Below are positions 42,261 to 49,905 of a stretch of DNA of 64,000 nucleotides, in pieces. Under the pieces are notes generated by a model, which saw only the letters and a list, made by a program, of their open reading frames with translations, was not told where the DNA came from and ran no database searches. The DNA is from Corynebacterium hylobatis. GTDB lineage: Bacteria > Actinomycetota > Actinomycetes > Mycobacteriales > Mycobacteriaceae. The position numbers were made by a program, and so were the translations under genes. The stretch is taken from NCBI RefSeq assembly GCF_003955685.1, contig NZ_RXHJ01000013.1:29122-93121 (forward strand). The letters run 5' to 3'. Within the stretch, counting starts at the first letter, position 1, and each line of letters begins with the position of its first letter.

Positions 42261-42363
42261 AGGTCTGGTCCGTTAGGTCCCGACACGTATCCCGCGGGTG
42301 GTGCACTCCCCCGGTCGGCCGGTCATCTGGGAGATACGTCTCCGGATCTAACGGTCCAGACCT
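42261..42363. repeat. Inverted-repeat element with 33-bp arms
   Basis: Arms at 42261-42293 and 42331-42363 match at 28 of 33 positions in inverted orientation; each carries AGGTCTGG, CCGTTAG and ACGTATC. The centre is 37 bases. The same pattern occurs as a solo copy at 1063-1098. The right arm ends on the stop codon of the 175-residue gene. It contains no open frame. It could be a non-autonomous palindromic element or a long RNA hairpin serving as terminator for the two convergent genes. Confidence 0.75.
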
Positions 42364-42889
42364 ACCTCAGGAGCCCGTCCAGCTCCGCCATCAGCTGTGC
42401 GGACCGGCTCCTGCCCGGCGGTGCCGGCGGGTAGCGCCGGAGGACATCGACAAGCACCGGGCCCGCATGCTGCGCGAACTGCCGGATCATCCGCTCCCCC
42501 ACCTGTGGATCCTCTGGGGCGAGGAGCTCCCGGATCCGGGCCGCGTTGGCGGCCGCCCGCAGGATGTGACCGACCTGGTGGGCCTTGCTGATGGGGTGCA
42601 GATAGGCGGCGGAGGCGGCGTCCCCGGCGGCCTGCGCCGCCAGCAGCGCGATCTCACCGGGGGCCGCCTTCGCCGCCCGGTGGGCGTCCATCGACGCCAC
42701 CCGTTGCCGTCTGGAACGGGGTGTCCCGGCGATGAACTCGTGGGCGGCGGCGATCGCCTCTCGGGGCCGGGGATCCTCCGGGCATGCCTGGCCGAAGAAT
42801 TCGAGGACGCTCTCCGCTGCGGCGGTGGCATAGGCGGCGACGGCCCGTAGTTCCGCCGCACTGAGCTCGAAGTCGCCGGTCGACGTCAC
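42362..42889 (-). CDS. Imm5-like putative immunity-family protein
   Basis: 175 residues, almost entirely helical, Ala-rich. The phrases RAVAAYATAAAESVLEFF, PEDPRPREAIAAAHEFIAG and YLHPISKAHQVGHILRAAANAARI resemble an actinobacterial family annotated as putative immunity protein (Imm5-like) or, wrongly, as exonuclease SbcC; this is from memory. No toxin gene is next to it. GTG start at 42887-42889, seven bases after nadC. Its stop codon lies inside the right arm of the inverted repeat. Role unknown. Confidence 0.55.
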   Translation of the reverse strand: MTSTGDFELSAAELRAVAAYATAAAESVLEFFGQACPEDPRPREAIAAAHEFIAGTPRSRRQRVASMDAHRAAKAAPGEIALLAAQAAGDAASAAYLHPISKAHQVGHILRAAANAARIRELLAPEDPQVGERMIRQFAQHAGPVLVDVLRRYPPAPPGRSRSAQLMAELDGLLR

Positions 42890-42896
42890 TTCTTCC

Positions 42897-43778
42897 CTAG
42901 TCGAAGTCCAGCCCCAGGTCGAGGGCCGGGGCGGAGTGGGTGAGAGAGCCGACGGCGAGGAAGTCGACGCCGGTCCTGGCGTAATCCGCCGCCACGTCGA
43001 GGGTGAGTCCGCCGGAGGCCTCGAGCAGCGTTTCCGGGGCGAGTGCGTTGCGGCGCTGGACGGCCACCTGCACGGCCCAGGGTTCGAAGTTGTCCAGCAT
43101 GATCTCGTCCGGCTTCTCGGGCAGCAGCTCGTCGAACTGTTCGAGGGTGTCCACCTCTACCTCGCACCACTTGTCCGGGTATGCCTCCCGCACGGCGAGG
43201 AAGGCGGCCCGGACACCCCCGGCGGCGATGACGTGGTTGTCCTTGATCAGGGCGCGGTCACCGAGGCCGAGGCGGTGGTTGAGCCCTCCGCCGACGGTGA
43301 CGGCGTATTTCTGCAGCATGCGCATGCCGGGCAGGGTCTTGCGCGAGTCGCGGATGCGGGCGCCGGTGCCCTCGACAGCGTCAACCCAGGCGGCGGTGGC
43401 CGTGGCGATGCCGGACAGGTGGGTCAGCAGGTTGAGCAGGGTGCGCTCGGCGGTGAGCAGGTCGCGGGTACCGGCCTCTATGGTGGCGACCACGTCACCG
43501 GCTGCCACGCGGGTGCCGTCCGGGGCGATCTCCCCGACCTTGAAGTCGGAGGTGGCCACCTGGCGCAGGACGCGGTCGACGACGAAGAGCCCGGCGATGG
43601 TGCCGGGTCTGCGGGCGACGATGCGGGCGGTGGAGCGGTGCTCCGCGGAGACGGTGGCCCGGCTGGTGATGTCGGGGCCGTAGGTGAGATCCTCGTCCAG
43701 TGCCGTGGCGATCATCCGGTCCACGGCCTCGGGGTCATATTCCGCGGCGGGGAAGGCGGGCGTTTCAGTCGACGTCAT
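42897..43778 (-). CDS. nadC: Nicotinate-nucleotide pyrophosphorylase
   Basis: Quinolinate phosphoribosyltransferase; converts quinolinate and PRPP to nicotinate mononucleotide in de novo NAD synthesis. 293 residues. LTYGPDITSRATV at the N-terminus, TAERTLLNLLTHLSGIAT, RDSRKTLPGMRMLQKYAVTVGGGLNHRLGLGDRALIKDNH (the quinolinate/PRPP site), and EVEVDTLEQ and LEASGGL near the C-terminus. All catalytic regions are intact. nadA and nadB, its usual partners, are not within the window, so it is either separated from them or a second copy. Confidence 0.94.
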   Translation of the reverse strand: MTSTETPAFPAAEYDPEAVDRMIATALDEDLTYGPDITSRATVSAEHRSTARIVARRPGTIAGLFVVDRVLRQVATSDFKVGEIAPDGTRVAAGDVVATIEAGTRDLLTAERTLLNLLTHLSGIATATAAWVDAVEGTGARIRDSRKTLPGMRMLQKYAVTVGGGLNHRLGLGDRALIKDNHVIAAGGVRAAFLAVREAYPDKWCEVEVDTLEQFDELLPEKPDEIMLDNFEPWAVQVAVQRRNALAPETLLEASGGLTLDVAADYARTGVDFLAVGSLTHSAPALDLGLDFD

Positions 43779-43783
43779 GGGTT

Positions 43784-44314
43784 TTACTGTATCGGGAGAG
43801 GCTCCGCCTCTGTGTCAGGGGTCACCAGGGCGCAGCACCAGTAGGCCAGTGCCCCCATGAAAGGGGCGGCGAGCCAGCCGATGCCCGGGGAGAGGGCGGG
43901 CACGATGCTCACCCGGTCGCCTTCGCTGAGACTGCCCAGGTCAGCAGCGGCGTGCAGCAGTCCGGAGGTCACGGTACCGACGGTGAGGAAGGAGAAGGCC
44001 GAGACGGCGGCCACGAGGATCAGCCACCACAGCATCCCGGGTCCGCGGGTCGCGGGCGAGGTGATGTACACGCCGAGTGAGACGATGACGGCTAGCAGGC
44101 CGGTGGCGATGACGAAGCTGGCGAAGGAGACGAATTCGACGCTGACCATGGTCACGTCGATGGCCACCCTCCCCTCCTCGCGGAGGGTACCGGTGTGGGC
44201 GGGGCGCAGCAGGCCCCACAGTGCGCCGACGACGCTGTAGAGCAGGAGTGAGACGGCCAGGATCCCCGCTGCGGAACCGATCGGGCGGGGGATGGTCGTG
44301 CGTTTGAGGGTCAT
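43784..44314 (-). CDS. Membrane protein, DUF2567-like
   Basis: 176 residues, four membrane segments (about 18-36, 62-85, 95-115 and 148-170). It shows the arrangement of actinobacterial DUF2567 proteins: a first segment ending GALWGLLRPAHTG, an extracytoplasmic loop, and a final segment. The family match is by pattern only. Start at the ATG 44312-44314; upstream sequence belongs to the lipoprotein gene, five bases away. Five bases separate it from nadC downstream. Confidence 0.65.
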   Translation of the reverse strand: MTLKRTTIPRPIGSAAGILAVSLLLYSVVGALWGLLRPAHTGTLREEGRVAIDVTMVSVEFVSFASFVIATGLLAVIVSLGVYITSPATRGPGMLWWLILVAAVSAFSFLTVGTVTSGLLHAAADLGSLSEGDRVSIVPALSPGIGWLAAPFMGALAYWCCALVTPDTEAEPLPIQ

Positions 44315-44319
44315 CGAGG

Positions 44320-44952
44320 TTAATTGCAGAATTTCCAGCGTCCGTCCTCGCGCTGGTAGCGCTGGGTGCGGGTCTCCGACTGCCCGGCGGAGACGGCGGT
44401 GACCACGGCGGAGGCCCGGTCGCCCTCGACCTGCACGTCGGTGACTGAGGCGATGTGGGGTTGGGCGCTGACGTAATAGTCCCACTCGGCGAGCGGCTGG
44501 TCCGGGATGCCGGCGAGGTCCATGGATGCGGCCCCGCCCTGGGCGGCGACGACCTCGTGGCAGGTGTTCTCCGGGATGTAGCGGAGGAACTGGTGGAAGG
44601 TGTCCATCTCGTAGATGCCGTGGACCAGACCCTCAATCTCGGCGCGGTCGGACTCGCTGGCGGCGAGGCCGCCCTGGACCGGCTCAGATTCGACGTAGTT
44701 CTCCTGGGCGAGCGGATCCTCGGCCGGCGGTTCCTCCACCTCGGGCTCCGGCTCCTCGGTCTGCTCCGGCCCGGTCGTCTCCTCCTCCGTGGTGGTCTCC
44801 TCGGTGGTGGTTTCCTCGCTGGTGATCTCGGAGGTCACCGTGGTGGGGGCGACGGTGGTGGTCTCGTCCGCGCTGTCGCCGGAGCCGCACGCCGCGACGA
44901 AGGTCAGGGGGGCGATCAGTGCCAGGGCGGCGATGGTCTTCTTCACAGTCAT
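44320..44952 (-). CDS. Secreted lipoprotein of unknown function
   Basis: 210 residues. The signal peptide MTVKKTIAALALIAPLTFVAAC carries a lipobox at Cys22. Residues 25-75 form a Thr/Glu/Pro-rich low-complexity linker (ETTTEETTTEEETT), followed by a folded C-terminal domain of about 120 residues with RYIPENTCHEVV, one conserved cysteine pair (TC and the terminal WKFCN) and a beta-rich end (RASAVVTAVSAGQSETRTQRYQ). The latter resembles a small NTF2/lumazine-like binding domain, not certain. ATG at 44950-44952. Confidence 0.8.
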   Translation of the reverse strand: MTVKKTIAALALIAPLTFVAACGSGDSADETTTVAPTTVTSEITSEETTTEETTTEEETTGPEQTEEPEPEVEEPPAEDPLAQENYVESEPVQGGLAASESDRAEIEGLVHGIYEMDTFHQFLRYIPENTCHEVVAAQGGAASMDLAGIPDQPLAEWDYYVSAQPHIASVTDVQVEGDRASAVVTAVSAGQSETRTQRYQREDGRWKFCN

Positions 44953-45064
44953 GCTGCTCACTTCCTGCGGACGTGTCCGGATTGCTGTGGCGTATCGAAG
45001 GGCCACCCTATCAAGCGCAACTGCGGTCCCGGCTGACATGTTCCTGAGAATTATTTGGGACGGG

Positions 45065-45070
45065 TAGGCT
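45065..45070 (+). promoter_or_regulatory. -10 box for leaderless tetR mRNA
   Basis: TAGGCT seven bases before the GTG at 45078. Confidence 0.5.
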
Positions 45071-45077
45071 CTCCTCT

Positions 45078-45641
45078 GTGCAGCTGACCCGGGAATCCAT
45101 CATCGCCGCCGCCGTGGAGATCCTCGACTCCTACGGCCTGGCGGACATGACCATGCGTCGCGTCGCCACCTCGCTGAGTGTGGCCCCCGGTGCCTTGTAC
45201 TGGCACATCGCCAATAAGCAGGAACTGATCGCGGCCATCGCGGAGGAGATCCTGCAGCCTGTACTCGTGGAAGCCGCCCCCACCACCCCGGCTGAGCTGG
45301 CGGCGCACCTGCGTGGGGCGATGCTCTCGCGTCGCGACGGTGCCGAGCTGGTCGCCGCCGCGCTCTCGCAGCCGGGCTCGGGGACACGTGCGGTCGTCGA
45401 GAAGCAGCTGGCCGACACGTTGCGTGGTGACGAAGATCTCGTCCGGGTCGGGGCGGCCTCTCTGCTGCACCTCGTCCTCGGGGCGACCTCCCTGGAGCAG
45501 GCCCAGCGTCAGCATGCCGCCGACACCGGCGCAGAGGTGCCCACGGACGCCTCGGCGGACTTCCACCGCGGGGTCCGGCTGCTGCTGACGGGACTCGACG
45601 TGGCGGTGCAGTCCGGTGCGGCGCCTGACAAGCAACTATGA
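45078..45641 (+). CDS. TetR-family transcriptional regulator
   Basis: 187 residues. The N-terminal 50 residues form the DNA-binding helix-turn-helix: LTRESIIAAAVEILDSYG and MRRVATSLSVAPGALYWHIANKQELI. The C-terminal part (roughly 60-185) is the ligand and dimer domain, with no recognisable ligand. GTG start, leaderless by promoter position. Ten bases upstream of glgX and same strand, so probably in one transcript with the debranching enzyme; whether it controls glgX cannot be seen. Confidence 0.9.
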   Translation: MQLTRESIIAAAVEILDSYGLADMTMRRVATSLSVAPGALYWHIANKQELIAAIAEEILQPVLVEAAPTTPAELAAHLRGAMLSRRDGAELVAAALSQPGSGTRAVVEKQLADTLRGDEDLVRVGAASLLHLVLGATSLEQAQRQHAADTGAEVPTDASADFHRGVRLLLTGLDVAVQSGAAPDKQL

Positions 45642-45650
45642 TCGGACCCC

Positions 45651-48107
45651 ATGACTATTGAGTCCGACCACGATTACACCGTCTGGCCGGGTGACCCCTA
45701 CCCGTTGGGTTCCACCTACGACGGCGCCGGCACCAACTTCGCCCTCTTCTCGAATGTCGCGGAGAAGGTGGAACTGTGCCTGATCGACCGGGAGGACAAT
45801 GAGGTCCGCATCAACCTGGAGGAGGTCGACGCCAACGTCTGGCACTGCTACCTCCCCGGTGTGCAGCCGGGACAGCGCTACGGCTACCGCGTCCACGGCC
45901 CGTACGACCCCGACAACGGCAAACGCTGCGACCCGAACAAACTCCTCGTCGACCCCTACGCGCGGGCCTTCGACGGTGACTTCGACGGGCACCCCTCGTT
46001 GTTCTCCTATGACATATTCGCCGAGCCCCCGGGATCCGGCCGCAACACCGAGGACAGCCTCGGCCACACCATGAAGTCCGTGGTGATCAACCCGTTCTTC
46101 GACTGGGGTTCCGACCGCGCCCCGCGCATCCCCTACAACGAGACCGTCATCTACGAAACCCACGTCAAGGGCCTGACGATGACCCACCCGGACGTGCCCG
46201 CCAGCCTGCGCGGCACCTACGCCGGTCTGGCACACCCCGCGATCATCTCCTACCTCAAGGACCTGGGGGTCACCGCCATCGAGCTGATGCCGGTGCACCA
46301 GTTCCTCCAGGACGACCGCCTGCGTGAGCTGGGGCTGCGCAACTACTGGGGCTACAACACCTTCGGTTTCTTCGCCCCGCACCAGGACTACGCCGCCGCC
46401 GGCAAACCCGGTGGCGCGGTCTCCGAGTTCAAGGGCATGGTGCGCGCCTACCATGAGGCGGGCATGGAGGTGCTGCTCGATGTGGTGTACAACCACACCG
46501 CGGAGGGCAACCACCTGGGCCCGACGATCATGTTCCGCGGCATCGACAACGAGGCCTACTACCGCCTCGTCGATGACGACAAGTACCACTACATGGACTA
46601 CACGGGCACGGGCAACTCCCTCAACGTCCGCGACCCGCACTCACTGCAGCTGCTCATGGACTCGCTGCGCTACTGGATCACGGAGATGCACGTCGACGGC
46701 TTCCGCTTCGACCTCGCCTCCACCCTGGCCCGTGAACTCCATGACGTCGACCGCCTGGCCACCTTCTTCGACCTGGTCCAGCAGGACCCGGTGGTCTCCC
46801 AGACCAAGCTCATCGCCGAGCCCTGGGACATCGGCCACGACGGCTACCAGGTGGGCAACTTCCCGCCGCTGTGGACGGAGTGGAACGGCAAATACCGCGA
46901 CACGGTGCGTGACTTCTGGCGCGGTGAACCCGCCACCCTGGGTGAGTTCGCCTCCCGGCTGACCGGTTCCTCGGACCTGTACGCCAACAACGGCCGCCGC
47001 CCCACCGCGTCCATCAACTTCATCACCGCCCATGACGGCTTCACCCTCAATGACCTGGTCAGCTACAACGACAAGCACAACCTGGACAACGGGGAGGACA
47101 ACCGTGACGGTGAGTCCCACAACCGTTCCTGGAACCACGGTGTGGAGGGCCCGACCGAGGACCCGGCGATCCTCTCCCTGCGGGCCCGCCAGCGTCGCAA
47201 CTTCCTGACCACCCTCATCCTCAGCCTGGGTACACCGATGCTCTCCCACGGTGATGAGATGGCCCGCACCCAGTTCGGCAACAACAACGTCTACTGTCAG
47301 GACAACGAGCTGGCCTGGATGAACTGGGACCAGCTGGAGGAGAACTCCTCGCTGCACCAGTTCACCAGGCGGCTGCTCAACATCCGCCGCCGCCACCCCG
47401 TTTTCCGCCGTCGCCGCTTCCTGGCGGGCGGCCCCCTGGGTGCCGATGTCCGCGACCGTGACATCGCCTGGCTGGTGCCCTCCGGCAAGCTGATGACCCA
47501 GGACGACTGGGACTTCGCCTTCGGTAAGGCCCTCATGGTCTATCTCAACGGCAACGCGATCTCCGAGCCGGACAGCCGCGGCCAGAAGATCACCGACGAC
47601 TCCTTCATCCTCATGTTCAACGCGCACTACGAGGAGATCGAGTTCACCCTGCCGCCGCGCGCCTTCGGCGTGCGCTGGCAGCTGCTGGTGGACACGACCG
47701 AGGACATCGGCTATCCGATCGAGGCCTCCATCATCGAGGCGAAGGGCACCATCACGGTCCCGGCGCGCGCGACGATGGTGCTCAAGCAGATTGAACCGCC
47801 GGCCTACGACGAGTTCGAGGAGGCGGACAAGGTCGAGGTCGTTGACGAGGCCGAGCGTGAGAAGGACCTCGGCCAGGCGGGTGACAAGGTGACCGCCGCC
47901 TCGAAGGCCACCGCGAAGGCGGTCGAGGAGCAGACAGCCGTGGAGCCGGCCGAGGAACCGGCGCCCGGTGCGGCTCCGGCGCAGGCACCGAAGACGCTGC
48001 CGGAGAAGACCGCCCGGAAGGCCCCGCTGAAGGACCAGTCCAGTGAGGCTGATGTGGAGGCGAAGCGTCGAGCGGCCCTGCGCGACGACTACACCGACAT
48101 GGAATAA
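45651..48107 (+). CDS. glgX: Glycogen debranching enzyme GlgX
   Basis: Alpha-1,6-glucosidase that removes short branch stubs left by phosphorylase. 818 residues. N-terminal CBM48 (PLGSTYDGAGTNFALFS), then the GH13 barrel: region I DVVYNHTAEG, region II GFRFDLAS, region III IAEPWDIG, region IV FITAHDGFTLND. An extra 100-residue C-terminal tail (after about 710) is Ala/Glu/Lys-rich and low-complexity, absent from the E. coli enzyme but present, as I recall, in corynebacterial ones. It works with GlgP (26329-28713) and supplies TreY/TreZ substrates. Confidence 0.96.
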   Translation: MTIESDHDYTVWPGDPYPLGSTYDGAGTNFALFSNVAEKVELCLIDREDNEVRINLEEVDANVWHCYLPGVQPGQRYGYRVHGPYDPDNGKRCDPNKLLVDPYARAFDGDFDGHPSLFSYDIFAEPPGSGRNTEDSLGHTMKSVVINPFFDWGSDRAPRIPYNETVIYETHVKGLTMTHPDVPASLRGTYAGLAHPAIISYLKDLGVTAIELMPVHQFLQDDRLRELGLRNYWGYNTFGFFAPHQDYAAAGKPGGAVSEFKGMVRAYHEAGMEVLLDVVYNHTAEGNHLGPTIMFRGIDNEAYYRLVDDDKYHYMDYTGTGNSLNVRDPHSLQLLMDSLRYWITEMHVDGFRFDLASTLARELHDVDRLATFFDLVQQDPVVSQTKLIAEPWDIGHDGYQVGNFPPLWTEWNGKYRDTVRDFWRGEPATLGEFASRLTGSSDLYANNGRRPTASINFITAHDGFTLNDLVSYNDKHNLDNGEDNRDGESHNRSWNHGVEGPTEDPAILSLRARQRRNFLTTLILSLGTPMLSHGDEMARTQFGNNNVYCQDNELAWMNWDQLEENSSLHQFTRRLLNIRRRHPVFRRRRFLAGGPLGADVRDRDIAWLVPSGKLMTQDDWDFAFGKALMVYLNGNAISEPDSRGQKITDDSFILMFNAHYEEIEFTLPPRAFGVRWQLLVDTTEDIGYPIEASIIEAKGTITVPARATMVLKQIEPPAYDEFEEADKVEVVDEAEREKDLGQAGDKVTAASKATAKAVEEQTAVEPAEEPAPGAAPAQAPKTLPEKTARKAPLKDQSSEADVEAKRRAALRDDYTDME

Positions 48108-48109
48108 CG

Positions 48110-48478
48110 TCAGTCCCGGTGCTGCTGCGCCACCGTGGCGTAGTGGTCCGCGACCCAGTCGACCAGGGCCTGCGCCACGGGCAGGAGGCTGCGGCCCAGG
48201 TCTGTGAGTTCGTACTCCACCCGTGGCGGGATCTCCTCAAAGGCCCAGCGGGCGACGAGCCCGTCCTCGGTCATCCTGCGCAGGCGCTGGGAGAGCATCT
48301 TCTGGGAGATCCCGTCGACGGTCTCCTCGATCCGGCCGTAGCGCCGCGGGCCCTCCTCGAGGGCCAGGACGATGAGGATGGTCCATTTGTCGCCGACGGA
48401 CTCAAGCAGTGCGCGGCTGGGGCAGGTGCGGTCGAAGGGATCGTAGCTGCCCGCCCAATCCGGCAAGTGGCCGTTCAT
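48110..48478 (-). CDS. HxlR-family transcriptional regulator
   Basis: 122 residues. Winged helix of the HxlR type: CPSRALLESVGDKWTILIVLALEEGPRRYGRIEETVDGISQKMLSQRLRRMTEDGLV and VEYELTDLGRSLLP. One conserved cysteine near residue 19 (DRTCPS), the position used as a redox sensor in some family members (QorR/YodB); this is by analogy. Convergent with glgX (two bases) and divergent to the exonuclease gene. Leaderless by promoter position. Confidence 0.92.
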   Translation of the reverse strand: MNGHLPDWAGSYDPFDRTCPSRALLESVGDKWTILIVLALEEGPRRYGRIEETVDGISQKMLSQRLRRMTEDGLVARWAFEEIPPRVEYELTDLGRSLLPVAQALVDWVADHYATVAQQHRD

Positions 48479-48486
48479 AACTGCTT

Positions 48487-48492
48487 ATTCTA
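48487..48492 (-). promoter_or_regulatory. -10 box for leaderless hxlR mRNA
   Basis: TAGAAT on the minus strand, eight bases before the ATG at 48478. Confidence 0.5.
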
Positions 48493-48510
48493 GCGGTGTC
48501 GGGGCGCGGG

Positions 48511-48516
48511 TACACT
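48511..48516 (+). promoter_or_regulatory. -10 box of the exonuclease gene
   Basis: TACACT, 45 bases before the GTG at 48562. Confidence 0.45.
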
Positions 48517-48561
48517 GGCCTTCCACTGTTCCTGCCTTCCCGATGAAAGAGAGTCGACGAC

Positions 48562-49899
48562 GTGATCCCGGCCCACGGCGCCCAGCTGAGTGTCTCCGCC
48601 ACGAGCATCCGCATCGAGAGATCGGCGCTGGCCGCCGCCCTCAGCGGCGAGGCCCTCGTCGAGGTGCCCCTCTCGTCCGTCACCGGTGTCAGCGCCACCG
48701 TCCCCTCGCTTGTCGACGCCGGTCGGGTCCTCCTCGAGGGCGCCGACGTCGCCGTTGATTTCGCCCCCAACCAGGAGCGTGCTGCCGAGGATTTCATCGC
48801 CGATGTCGAGGCGGCCCTGCGTGGGGAGGCCCCGGCCGCATCCAACGGTGGAATCACAGGCCTGAGCTTCATCGGCCTCGACGTCGAGACCGCCAACATG
48901 GATGTCGGTTCCATCTGCCAGATCGGGGTGGTCCGCATCATCGACGGTGTGGAGGTCGCCGCCGAGTCCTGGTTGTGCACCCCGCCCCCGGGGCTGGATG
49001 AGTTCGACCCGGACAACATCGCCATCCACGGCATCACCCCGGAGACCGTCGCCGGGCAGCCCGGCTTCGCGGAACGCCTGCCCGCTCTGCTCGACTTCAT
49101 CGGGGATCTCCCGGTGGTGGCGCACAACGCACAGTTCGACATGATGGCGCTGCAGCGGGCCTGCGAGGCCGGCGACGTGACCGTGCCGACGCTGGCCTTC
49201 GGTTGTTCGCTGATCCTCTCCCGGGCAGCGAAGCTGGGCATCGCCAGCCACCGCCTGCCGGTCGTGGCCGAGGTGCTGGGGGTTCCGTTGGGGCGTCACC
49301 ATGACGCCATGGAGGATGCCCGTGCCGCCGCCCTGATCGTGGTGGAGCTGGCCCGCAACGCCGGCCACCGGGGCACCTACACCGATTTCCAGCACACGAG
49401 TGGTTTCACCATGGGCACCCTCAACGGGGAGCGGACATGGCCGGTGCTGCGGGATCGTTCCGGCGCCCGGATCGCCATGCAGAAGGTGCAGCCGGACGTG
49501 CCGGTGGCCGCACCCGCCGAGGAGAAGAAGGCCCCGCGCAGGGCACCCTGGCAGTCGGTGTCCACCCCGGATGTGATCCCGGATCCGAATCCGGACGCCG
49601 ACCCCAGCAACCCCCTCTTCGGCCAGCACGTCACCCTCACCGGTGATTTCGAGCCCTTCGACAAGGGACGGCTGTGGTCGGCGATCGCCGAGCTGGGGGC
49701 GGAGATCGGCAAGAACGTCACACGCAAGACCACGGTCCTGGTGGCCGGTGAGTGGGCGACGAAGACCAGCAAGGAGAAGCGGGCCGAGGAGCTGATCGAC
49801 AAGGGTCAGGAAATCCAGATCTGGACCTCCGGCCAGCTTTTCGCGGTGCTCGGCCTCGACCCGCAGGCTCCGGCCGACGACGAACAGCCTCCGTTCTGA
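48562..49899 (+). CDS. DnaQ-like 3'-5' exonuclease with C-terminal BRCT domain
   Basis: 445 residues, three parts. Residues 1-90 resemble a small PH-like (DUF4429-type) domain. Residues 100-270 are a DEDDh exonuclease: FIGLDVETANMDVGSICQIG (Asp/Glu pair), VVAHNAQFD, and HHDAMEDARAAA (catalytic His-x4-Asp). A Pro-rich linker follows. Residues 350-430 are a BRCT domain with GQHVTLTGDFE, LGAEIGKNVTRKTTVLVAGE and SKEKRAEELIDKGQEIQIW. Likely a DNA-repair or proofreading-type nuclease recruited by its BRCT domain. GTG start at 48562. Confidence 0.88.
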   Translation: MIPAHGAQLSVSATSIRIERSALAAALSGEALVEVPLSSVTGVSATVPSLVDAGRVLLEGADVAVDFAPNQERAAEDFIADVEAALRGEAPAASNGGITGLSFIGLDVETANMDVGSICQIGVVRIIDGVEVAAESWLCTPPPGLDEFDPDNIAIHGITPETVAGQPGFAERLPALLDFIGDLPVVAHNAQFDMMALQRACEAGDVTVPTLAFGCSLILSRAAKLGIASHRLPVVAEVLGVPLGRHHDAMEDARAAALIVVELARNAGHRGTYTDFQHTSGFTMGTLNGERTWPVLRDRSGARIAMQKVQPDVPVAAPAEEKKAPRRAPWQSVSTPDVIPDPNPDADPSNPLFGQHVTLTGDFEPFDKGRLWSAIAELGAEIGKNVTRKTTVLVAGEWATKTSKEKRAEELIDKGQEIQIWTSGQLFAVLGLDPQAPADDEQPPF

Positions 49900-49905
49900 T
49901 CCGCT

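Noticed and set aside
42362..42889. Exonuclease SbcC annotation
   Set aside because: SbcC is a large ATPase with Walker motifs; this 175-residue helical protein has none.
44752..44825. Thr/Glu repeat DNA in the lipoprotein gene as a separate repeat element
   Set aside because: It is coding low-complexity sequence of the linker, in frame, with no copies elsewhere.
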